DNA of 64,000 nucleotides, taken from contig CM043698.1 in assembly GCA_023935145.1 (NCBI GenBank), positions 148,763,125-148,827,124 on the forward strand, written 5' to 3'. The number at the start of each line of letters is the position of its first letter. Positions within the stretch are counted from its first letter, which is position 1. The stretch is from Bretschneidera sinensis (lineage: Eukaryota; Streptophyta; Magnoliopsida; Brassicales; Akaniaceae). Below, piece by piece: positions 46,701-58,700 of this stretch. Under the pieces are notes generated by a model. That model saw only the letters and a list, made by a program, of their open reading frames with translations. It ran no database searches and was not told the origin of the DNA. A program made the position numbers and the translations under genes.

Positions 46701-49700
46701 TGAGGTCTGTGACCTGAGCACGACTAGGATTACTAGTCTATAGAGACAAGACCAACCTAACATTATTGATTGCATACCAGGACATGTTGAGAAATACAAA
46801 CTGATGGTATAGTTTGCCCACTCAATCTTAGGGGAATATGCCACATATTTGTTTGCAACTTAGGGATAAGTGTGGAATGTTGTTTCAGATTAAATTATGA
46901 GTGAAATGAGTGAAGTTATCGAATGTTACTTAACTTTGAAAATATTTTTAATTTCTAAACCCCTTGCTTAATGGAAGTTTTGCTTTTTGACGAAACTTGA
47001 AGACGGAAAAGCAAGCTTACTTGTAAAATGGTGCTGATCCTTTAGATACATTCCCATGCTTCTCTTTCTAGTGCAATCAAGCTCAAATTAACCACAAATC
47101 TAAGATGAGTTGATGAAAGTCTCTGAAAACGAGCCCAAAATTGTTTAACTTAGTCTCTGTTGAATATGGACAAAATGATAGAAGTATCATAATTATGAGA
47201 AACCTTGGAAGATGAACCATATTTACAAGGGAAACAAATTGATAATGATATTTACTTGTTCAAGTTGTTTTTTTGCTGGACGCAACAGTCAGTCCAGTGA
47301 TGTGTTGGCATAATTGTATGAAGTTGAAAATAAAGGAAGAAGAGGAGAGAAAAATTATAGGAGAATGGGTGATGAGAGAAAAACTGATTTGTTACTCTCC
47401 CCCCTTGGTAATATTTTATTATCTTACAATAAAGAAACCAGGAAACTACAAAATAGGAAACACAATTATAAGAAAAGTGAATTGTTAACACTCTCGTTCA
47501 AGTTGGTGCATAGATATCACACTTGCCCAACTTGTCTAAGACACTATGAAATATTTTGCTTGCTGCTCCTTTAGTTAAAACATATGCGAACTGCTCTGCT
47601 GTCTTTACAAAATGAGTGCAAATCATGCCGAAATCAAGCTTCTCCTTGATAAAATGTCTATCTGCTTCAATATGCTTGGTTCGGTCATGCTGAACCGGAT
47701 TATGGGCAATGCTGATTGCTGCCTTATTATCACAATACAACCTCATAGGACCATCAGATTGAATCTTAAGCTCCCGTAGCAGCATACGAATCCAAATTAA
47801 CTCACAAATACCGTGAGCCATAGCCCGGAATTTTGACTCTGCACTAGATCGGGCCACAACCGCTTGTTTTTAACTCCTCCACGTCACCATATAACCACCC
47901 ACAAAAGTAAGATACCCGAAGGTTGATCTTCAATCAGTCACTGATCCAGCCCAATCTACATCTATATAACATTCCACCCGCATGTGATCACGTCTAGAGA
48001 ACATAAGACCCTTCCCAGGAGCACTCTTTAAGTATCGAAGAATGCGATAGACAGCTTTCATGTGGGATTCCCTTGGAGCATGCATAAACTGACCACTTCA
48101 ACTGCATAAGCAATATCTGGACGTGTATGAGAAAGATAAATCAGCTTCCCAACCAACCTTTGATACCTTCCTCTATCAACAAGAACATCCTCGTTGTCTT
48201 CTCCTAGTTTTAGATTTTGCTCTATTGGTATGTCAATCGGTTTACAACCTAGCATACTTTGAGAAGATCAAGAACATACTTCCGCTGCAAAATGAAGGTA
48301 CCTCTCCTTGATTTGGCTACCTCTATGCCAAGAAAATACTTTAAGTTCCCTAAATCTTTGATTTCAAACTCCTTCGCTAAATAAGCCTTGAGTTTAGTCA
48401 TTTATGTGTCATTATCACCCGTTGCGACAATGTCATCAACATAAACAATCAAAGCAGTTACCTTTCCTTGACGTGAGTGCTTGATGAATAAGGTGTGATA
48501 ACTCTGACTTTGCAGATAGCTATATCTCAGCATAGCTTGGGAAAACCACTCAAGCCATGCCCTAGGAGATTGTTTTAACCCATACAAAGCTTTTTTCAGT
48601 CGACACATTTTTCTTGAGTCTAAAGTAGTGCAGAAACCTGAAGGAATGTCGATATACACTTCTTCCTATAAATCTCCATGCAAGAATGCATTCTTCACGT
48701 CAAGTTGTAGCAAGGGCCAACATTTATTTGCAGCTAAAGATAGTAGGAACCTGATAGAGTTCATCTTGGCCACTGGTGCAAAAGTTTATTGATAGTCAAT
48801 TCCATAGGTTTGAGTGAACCCTTTAGCTACCAATCTAGCCTTGTATCGTTCTATAGATCCGTCAGCCTAATGTTTCACTGTATATACCCACTTGCAATCA
48901 ATAGTCTTCTTTCCATTAGGTAATTTGGTTAGATACCAAGTATTGTTTTTCTGAAGAGCTTTCATTTCCTTAGACATGACATCTCTCCACCTAGAATCTC
49001 AAAGCATCATTCCAATTATGAGGAATAGAAATAGAAGAGAACTTGGATGCAAAAGCACGATAAGATGATGAGAGATGACAATATGAAACAAAATTGGATA
49101 TAGGATGTTGAGTACAAGCCTTAGTACCTTTACGAAAGGCAATAGGAGCATCAAGATTAGGATCAGAATCAATTACTTGAACGGACTCACCTGGTTCCAG
49201 GGATTCTGATTGGAAAGTGGGAGTATGAAGAATGATCTTATCCTTCCATGTCCTTGAATATACCTTGAGCACCACATTGATTGGCTCACTCACTGTCAAT
49301 TTCTTTAGCAGTGGCAGGTAATTCTCGTTTTTTATTGCTCACCTTTTCAATCACTAAAGGGGACTTAGATATCATTGTAGGATGAACAAGAAACAGAGTT
49401 TGCTTTTCGCCTAAATGCTCCCCTTGAAGAGGAGTCTCAGATAGTAAAATGTATGGATGAAACTCAAAGAATGTGACATCCATAGAAACAAAATGTTGAC
49501 CAAAAAGAGGATGAAAATACTTATAGCCTTTTTTAGTAGACGAATAACCAAGAAAAACACATTTGAGGGAAGGAGGATCTAATTTTTCACAAGATTGACT
49601 GTGAAAATGAACAAAAAATGTACAACCAAAAATTAGTGGAGGAACAATAAAAGGAGTAGACATAGATGTTGGGGACAATGTCTCAAGTGGTGTTTTGAAA

Positions 49701-52700
49701 TCAAGTACCCTAGAAGGGAAACAATTTATGAGATATGCAACTGTCAATACGGCATCACCTTAATAAGGTTTGGGAACATGCATTTGAAACATAAGAGATC
49801 TTGAAACCTCCAGAAGACGTCGATTTTTACGTTCAGCAACACCATTATGTTGAGGAGTTTTGGCACAAGTGGATTGATGAACTATGCCATGTTCCTCCAA
49901 GTACGAAGAAAAGCCACTGTTAAAATACTCTTTGCCATTGTCAGAACGAACAATTTTGATGGTGGTATTAAACTGAGTTTGAACCGTACAATGAAAGATT
50001 TTAAAGATAAAAAACACCTCACTTTTTACTTTCATAAGATAAACCCATGCGGTACGAGAACAATCATCAGTAAAGGTCACAAACCATCGAAAACCACATA
50101 TGGATACATACAGTACGAGAGAGACGCCAAACATCCGTATGAACAATAGTAAATGGCATAGAACTTTTATTAAAATTTAATGGAAATGTAACACGATGAT
50201 GTTTAGCAAACCACAAGTATCACATTGAAATGAGAAAATAAAGACGAAAATAAACGTTTCAACAAAGCAAAAGGTGGTTGTCCTAAGCGTCTATATCATA
50301 ACCACACTAAATTAGAAGACTTCTCATGATTGGTAGAATGATGAGCTTGCATTATCAGAGCCAACTCGGAGATAGCAGAATCCAGATAATAAAGGCCACC
50401 CATCTCTTTACCACTTGCCAATCATTCTCTATGTTATCAGGTCGTGAAAGATGCAATGGGAAGGGAAAAATATCACACTACAATTAAGAGATTGTGTAGT
50501 ATTACTAACAAATAAAAGGCTATTAACGAGATTTGGAACATGTAAAACAAAAGATAACATCATCTCGGGAGAAACAAGAATTGAGCCTTTGCCCGAAATG
50601 GAGGATAAAGAACCATCAACCAAGTTTAACTTTATCTTTACCCGAACAAGTGGTATAGGAAATAAATTCAGTAGACTCACCAGTCATATGATTAGTGGCC
50701 CCTGAGTCAATAACCCATGAGAAAAGTGTCACACTATAGTTAAGAGATTGTGTAGTACTATTAACAGATAAAAGGCTAGTATTTAGATTTGGAACATGCA
50801 AAACAGAAGATAACATCATCTCAGAAGAAACAAGAATTGAGCCTTTGCCCGAAATGGAGTATAAAAAACCATCAGCAAGTTTAACTTTATCTTTATCCTA
50901 ACAAGGGTATAGGAAATAAATTCAGTAGACTCACCAGTCATATGATCAGTGGCTCTGAGTCAATGACCTAAGGATCAGAGGAATAAGAGGATGCTTTGAG
51001 AGCCACAACCAATTACTTGAATGAGCATAAGAAGAAGTGGCTACAGAGGACGTATCCAGATTAAACATCAGACACCAAATAGTGTGAATCTCAACCTGAC
51101 TCAAAGATCTAGAGTTAAATTCCATAGAAAGACCATCAGAAGGAGTCTCATTTACAACTGCATTATGATGAGAACGAGAGGGTCTAGAGCCACTATTAGC
51201 TGGTCGAGAAGTACCACCAACATAACCACCACCTCTGCATCTATTAGTTGGGACGACTATGAAGTTGCCAACAAGTATTCTTCGTATGACTTTTTACAAT
51301 GATCACAGAATAACTTATCTTTCTCGTCCACTTGTGCAGTCTGTGAGGGGCAATAGAAAGATGAAACCTGTTCTGAAGAGGCATAAGATATAAGAAGAGA
51401 CATAGGAGGAAGCATCACACTCTGTCGGCTCCCCTCATTCTAAACATAGGCAAAGACCTTTGAAAGGGATCGTAAAGGTTCTTTACCTAGAATCTGAACC
51501 CGAACCTGGTCAAACTCAGGTCGTAACCCAACAAGAAATTCAAACACCCTCTCTCGATCTAACCGTTTTTGGATCTTTTGTGCATCAGTGCACGCCATAT
51601 GGAGATCCTCATAGAGATCCAATTCATTCCATAATTTACGAAGCTTGTTGAAATAAGTAGAAACTGATGCCGCTTCAACTCGAATATTTGGTAGAGTTTT
51701 CGGCCTTAGAATAAGTATCAGAAATAACATTCCAAATATCTTTAGCAAAGTCTAAGAACATGAGACTGCTACTAATATCAGGTTCCATGGCATTCAACAA
51801 CCAAGACATGATCATGGAATTTTTAGATTCTCATTTCCCATACAGTGGATCATCGTCGGGCAATTACCGAATGCTACCTCTATAAAGAAATACTCCCTAA
51901 TGCTACCTCTATAAAGAAATACGTGCTGATGAGCTATGATAATACCTAATAAATATGCAACGAACGACTCTAAAACCATAAAAATAGTTAGAAACGGCAA
52001 AACAGACAATGATGGGAACACGAGGAATATTAGGATTAAAGATTTTAATATAGGAATTAGGGGATATGGGGTAATTATGCAATTGAAAATATTAAGAATT
52101 ATTATCTTAGTTAGCTTCCTTATTTGAATAGGATTAGGATTAGGTTTATCTTCTCCCGTTGTTATCAGATCCATTGTTCTTATCTTTTTAGGATTTAGTA
52201 TTTATCTTTAGCTTAGGATTCTCCTATATATATGAGAGATTCATTTGTTATTCAATAGCTTATGAATGAATTCAGATTAAATTATCAATTTTCTTATTCT
52301 GTAATTGAGTATTGAATTGTCCATGTGATTTGAACTATTGTTCCATGTGATTTGAGAAGATCAATGTGATTTGGATCGTATCTATATTTAACTTCTTGTG
52401 TCTTTACAATTCCTCTCTACTGTACTACATTAAGTGGTGGTAGAAACGGCAAAACAGACATGATTACATCTTCACCGATAAAAAAATAGCCAAACAGCCT
52501 AAAAAAGAGCACCACCGATCAGAAAAAATAGCCAAACAACCACTAAAACGCTTCCAAATCACGATCAAGGGTCAAAAATTTTGTGGAGACATACCCATGC
52601 CTTAGACGCACCCCTTTGTGCTGGTTGAACCATGATCCAAGCCTCTGATTTAACAAAAATCGATGGATCTAGAGTAATAGGATAATAAAATTGAGTGATG

Positions 52701-55700
52701 GGTTTTGCTCCTCTCAAAGAGTCGCTCCTGCTGGTAGAGTCTCAACCCCATTCGAAGACGTTGATGTCATGACGACGTCAGCATGACGTTAGATATTTTT
52801 TAGAACAAGAAACCTGCTCTGATACCAAGTTGAAAATAAAGAAAGAAGAGGAGAGAAAAGTTATGGGAGAATGGGTGGTGAGAGAAAAAACTAATTTGTT
52901 ACTCTCCTCCCTTGGTATTTATATTATATTATCTTACAATAAAGGAAATCAGGAAACTACAAAATAGGAAACACAGTTATAAGGAAAGTAAATTGTTAAC
53001 ATATAAACATATTTAATATTATGATAAATACTCTTGAAATTTTCAATGTCATAATGGAGAAAGGAAAATCAACATTTAGATTTTCTTGACGAAAGTTAAA
53101 TTCTTTCGAAAGTACAATAAGAAATTTAAGCACGGGCGTTATCTTCATGATTAAATTATCAAGAATTTTGTTTCTGAACCGAGGATGGTCTGTGCTCCAT
53201 CCATGTGTTGTTTTACATGTCTCTATTTCATATATGCTAATAGACCTAAAGTATCTCAAATCACATAGAAGATTTTTTCTCTCATTCTCTGTTCACATTA
53301 TCTGATTGCTTTTGACCCAAGACACTATACATACATATAAATGCATATACACACACATAAATTAACATAAGTGTACTGATGTTTATTTATACGAAAAAAA
53401 ATTATGCTACCTTTACTTTCAAATGCCTTAAAGCAGTAATTTTTTCTGCTAGGACAAATAAATAACTCTTTAGCTTGAACTTCTTTTAATTTATGAATTT
53501 CATGTTTCATAAAATTTAATGTCTTGATTTTATTTTAGCTTCTTATACGTTCACATATTACCTTATGTATGTTCACAGATCAAAAACTTACAAGCCAGGT
53601 TCATGAAATCGTTGGGCGCATTAATGGCCGGTTTGGAACGTTGACTGCTGTTCCAATACATCACCTGGTCTGTCTTTTACTTTCTACCTTAATTATAATA
53701 CTTGGTACGTTTTTAGTGTGTTAATTTTTTAGTTCAATGGATGATATGATTTCAAATCTGTTGCTTACAAGATTCCCCTCCTAAACTCTAACACTGTTTG
53801 ATCCTTATCCACAGTTGTCTGTTTTAGATATGATGGATATATGATGGAAATGGTAGAACATCAAGATCACTTTTAGATAGGTGAGAGGGTAATGAATGAA
53901 ATGCAGGACTAAAGGAGAGATAGAAGAAGTATTAAAGAGTTTAATATAAGATATGTAGGTACATTCTTTATGCTCATGATTGACTAGTGGGTTGATGGCT
54001 TGGAAAATTAGATAGATGCTCATATTCCACATATAAAGTTAAAATGCATTAGAAAAATATCTTAATAATTGTTATTGTTTATCAAAATGAATAACTTACT
54101 AACCCTAAGGTTAGCAATCATATTTATAGAGAACAAAATATTGTGAAAGTACATAAGTATCCTTATACTCTCACTCCCCCTCAAGTTGGAGCATATGTGT
54201 CATATACACCCAACTTGTTACATATAGATTTAATTTGAGTCTCATCTAAGGGTTTAGTGAACATATCAACGAACTGATCTGTATGCTTTATATGTCTCGT
54301 GCTAATTTATTTTGTAAAAGTTTCTTTCGAACAACATGACAGTCCACTTCAATGTACTTTATCTTCTCATAAAATACAAGATTAGTTGCAATGTGAATAG
54401 TGGCTTGATTATCACGGGCTAAACTCATAGGTCGAGACTGTGTAAAACTAGGTTCAACTAGCACCTGTTTAAGCCGATTAACTCACAGGTAGTATAGGCC
54501 ATGGCTCTATATTCGGATTCTACACTAGATCTCACAACCACTATTTGTTTCTTACTTTTTCATGACACTAAATACCCCAACAAACACACAATATCCTATG
54601 GTGGATTTCGATCAAATGGAGAACTTGCCCAATCTGCATCAGTATATCCCTCACTCTGAGTATGATCATGATTCTGATAAATAAACCACAACCAGGAGCA
54701 CTTTTAAGATATCTCAAAATGTGGATAATTGCATCCCAATGACTTATCCCAGTGGTATCCCTAATTATCCCTTGATAACAATTTAGGGCTCTAAATCTCC
54801 TAAGAAAGTTATTTTTTTATGTGGGAAGCTTCGTGGGAGAAAATTCTTACACTTGATAATTTACAAAGGAGGAGGAAAGTGATTGTAAATAGGTTTTTCA
54901 TATGCAAGCATTGTGCCGAGTCCATCTATCATCTTTTGGTGGAGCGCTCTTTAGCTAGAAGTTTATGAGAGATGAGTTATAGGATTGTGGGAATCTCTTG
55001 GGTGACCGTGGGTTTAATGTTGGATGAGATTCGAGCTTGGAGTGGCTTAAGAGCTTCTAAGGAGGTCAAGAAAGCTTTGCTCCTAATTCCACATTCTAAT
55101 TTTTGGATTGTGTGGAGAGAAAGGAACGGGAGGGCTTTTGATGGTCTAGAGAAGCCTATTGGGATTATTAGAGATGGATGGTTTAACGCCCTCAATTTTT
55201 GGTGTAGGGAGAATTTCTTTGTAAATAATGAGGATTTTATAGATTTTGTAGATTTCTTTCATTGTAATTAGTCGTTGGCTTCGTGTGCACCTTTTTGGTG
55301 CTTTTCTAATAATATTTTTATTTATCAAAAAAAATGACTCATCCCTGGGGCATCAAGAAACTGACTAGCCACACTCGTAGCAAAGGCAATATCTGGTCTA
55401 GTGACAGTGAAGTAATTCAGGTTTCCAACCAAGCGTCTATATTGTCCTAAATCAGTCAACAACTCACCCTGATCAATCGAAAGTTTTGTGTTGGGATCCA
55501 TAGGATTATCTATAGGCTTACACCCCAGCATCCCTGTATTGCTCAATAGATTTAAAACATATTTGCGCTCAGACAAAGAAATACAATGACGAGAGCGAGC
55601 AACCTCGATACCTAGAAAGTATCTCAGTTGTCTAAGGTCCTTGGTTTTACCAAGAAACTCTTTCAAAACTTGAATACCTTCTTTGTCATCTCCTGACAAT

Positions 55701-58700
55701 ATCATCCACATATACAATTAAATTTTTTTTTTCTATCTCCCTATGTCCATCACCACCTTACTAAACCGGCCAAACTAAGCTCTAGGAGACTGTTTCAAAG
55801 CACATAAAGATTTCTTCAACCGACGTACTAACCCAGACTCCCCATGAGCAATGAACCCATGGGGTTGCTCCATGTAAACCTCCTCATGCAAATCACCATG
55901 AAAAAATGTATTTTTATCACCATGAGAAAAGCATTTTTAACATCAAGCTGATGTAAAGGTCTAGCAAATGTGGCAGCCAAAGAGAGAAACACCCGAATAG
56001 AGGTAAGTTTGGCCACCAGAGAAAAGGTCTCTGAATAATCGATGCCATAAACCTGGGTATAGCCTTTGGCCACCAGACAGGCCTTCAACCGATCAATAGT
56101 ACAATCAAGATGAAATTTGATAGCATACACCAAACGATACCCCACAACAGATTTACAACATCCAAGTCCCAAGTACCAGTATAAGCCAAGGCATCCATTT
56201 CAGCTTCCATAGCTATTTTCCATCCAGAATGGGACAAAGCTTTTGTAAGGGACTTGGGAAGATAGATAGTGGACATAGGCAACAAAGGAAGCATAGGTAG
56301 GAGACAAGTTATCATAAGAAATATAAAAGGCAATAGGATAAGGAGTGCATGAGCGTTTATCTTTGCGAAGTGCAACAGGACAATTGTCCTTAGCGAAGGA
56401 AGTATTGGAAGATGGTGGATCCGTAGACACAGGAACCATTGGTGGAGGAGCAGGACATGCGGGTTTATGTCGACGAGAATACACTTAGAAAGGGTGATCA
56501 GGGGGCCGGTATTGGTGTAGATAGGGATGTGGAAAGAGGTTGGGAGTGGGAAGGGTGGGAAAAGGCAGAGGAGAGATAGATGGATTTGATCGAAAAGAGA
56601 TAAGAGGGGAAAACGAAAAGGAAGCAACCAAATCTTACATCGAATGAGACTCAGAGTAGAAAGGGGTAGACTTAAAGAAGGTGACATCAGCATAAACAAA
56701 GAAACGCTTCAAGGACAGTCTGTAATAAAGATATTCTTTCTGCGTACGAGAGTAGCCAAGGAACACACACTTGATGGAACGAGGAGCAAGTTTGTCAGTG
56801 CCAGGAGCAAGTTGATGAACAAAACAAACAAAACCAAAGACACATGGAGGCAAAGGAAATGAGTGATCATGTGGAAACAACACAGAGTGCGGGGACTTGC
56901 CAGCAATAACAAATGAAGGCATACGATTAATTAAATAGCACGCGGTAAGGACGGCGTCAGTCCAAAACATTTAGGCACATTCTTATGAAACACGAAAGTG
57001 GGTGCAACATCCAGAAGATGACGATGCTTTCTCTCAGCAATCCCATTTTGTTGGGAGGTGTGAGAGCAAGAAGATTGATGAATAATACTGAAGATAGCAT
57101 GAAAGATTTAAAAGGTGTAGGGAAATATTCGCGTGCATTGTCACTACGAAAAATGCAAACAAGTAAATTAAATTGCTTTTGATATAGCAAAGAGAGCAAA
57201 AAATATGGAGAATAATTCAAAACGATCTTTCGTTAAATAAAGTCAAGTAAGTATAGAATATCATCCACAAAAGTGACAAAATACTTAAATCACATATTCG
57301 AAGACACGATTAGGGCCCCAAACATCAAAGTGAACTAACTTAAATGACCTGAGACTTTTTTTTAAACATGTGAAGCAAATGAAACACAATAATGCTTTCT
57401 TAGTTGACAAGACTCACATTCTAAAACTTTAATATGGCTCAAACTAGGAACTAAAAGCTTCAAATACTCCAAGGAATGATGCTCAAGGCGACAATGAAGC
57501 AAGACAAGCAACTGGTTGAGAAAATGGATTGAAGTGGTAAAGTTCATTGGATTTATGCACTCCACCAATCATCCTCTGTGTAGATCCTGAATAACAACAG
57601 AATCAGGGAGAAATGTTGCAGAACAGTTAAGACATTTAGTAAGTTGACTTATAGATAATAAATTAAATTTAGAATTAGGGAGGTAAAGGACAGATGACAA
57701 AGACAAACGAACTAGGTTGAGTAAGGCCTATTCCACTAGCAATGGTTTGAGGACCATCAGCAAGAGTAAGTGCAGGTAAGGAAGATGATTGAGAAAAACT
57801 AGAAAAGATATAAGTGCTAGCAACAAACAATAGGAGTACCTTTCTAGGCCATGAAAGCAGTGGAGGGAGATGGCGGTCGAGATGCCTCAACTGCCTCAAA
57901 GCGAAGGAATCGAGAGAACTGAGCATAGTCATCTTCAAAAATAGATCTGAATTACGACTCAATAGGAATGGAAGGAAATTCAGTCACATCAACGACCATA
58001 ACATTTGCAATCGAAGGTTTCCCAACCAAATTATAACAAGTATCATAACTATGGCCGGCCCGATTACAATGAGTGCAATGACGGCCAAACAACTGATAAC
58101 ACACCTCTCAAGTATGACCATCACACTGACAATGAGTGCATTTAGGTCTACCACGACCACTACAGCCTCCTACTAGGAGAACTAAAATCCCAACTACCAT
58201 GGCCATGACCAATACTAGAATCACAACGGCCTGCCTTAGCAACTAAAGTAGACTTGGAAACAGGAATGTCGGTGTCACAAGATGAGAGACTACAGGATAA
58301 GCAAGAGTAGGTCGGATGGAAGCTCGGAAGTAGACAAAATTTTGATTTTTGTAAAAAAATTAAATTAATTAGGGTCCAAATCAGGTTCTGATACCATGTT
58401 ATTGTTTATCAGAATGAATAACTTACTAACCCTAAGGTTAGCAATCATATTTATAGAGAACAAAATACTGTGAAAGTACATGAATACCCTTACACTCTAA
58501 CAATAATATATATCTCTTCTTGAACCCCTTCTTGTTGAAAGCTTATTGAAACATTTATGCTACTGGGGAAAAAGATGAATCCAATTTTATGATAATAATG
58601 TTGAAGGGCCAAAATTATCCTGTTGAGGCTTTCACTAATGGCTTCTTTTTCTGTTTTGTTTTTACCTGTGAGGAAAAAAATTTAGTGGAATTTTTGTACT

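Larger units (their letters stand above)
47325..53001 (-). mobile_element. Ty1-copia element in TPS1 intron 6, antisense
   Basis: On minus: 5' LTR 53001-52831, primer site TGGTATCAGAGCAGG (52827-52813), gag, protease, integrase, RT, RNase H, 3' LTR 47490-47325. Both LTRs are only about 170 bp. Many frame breaks show it is dead. It carries a foreign LTR at 52010-52432 and a tandem duplication in protease. Flanks TATGA and TATAA could be a decayed target duplication, but the exact LTR edge is uncertain by 3-4 bp. Confidence 0.9.
46528..53578 (+). other. TPS1: TPS1 intron 6, 7.05 kb
   Basis: Donor GGAAT|GTATGC after the first base of a Tyr codon, acceptor GTTCACAG. Without the copia insertion at 47325-53001 it would be about 1.4 kb. 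The join restores DVPEYQKL. Confidence 0.9.
54070..58502 (-). mobile_element. Ty1-copia element in TPS1 intron 7, antisense
   Basis: Very short LTRs (about 104-106 bp) at 58502-58397 and 54173-54070 on minus. The primer site TGGTATCAGAACCTG lies at 58396-58382 and the polypurine tract (GAGGGGGAG) next to the left LTR. A perfect 5-bp target duplication ATAAT flanks it at 54065-54069 and 58503-58507. Internal gag, protease, integrase and RT pieces are broken and gag is truncated. An L1-type LINE fragment is nested at 54751-55332. Confidence 0.92.
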
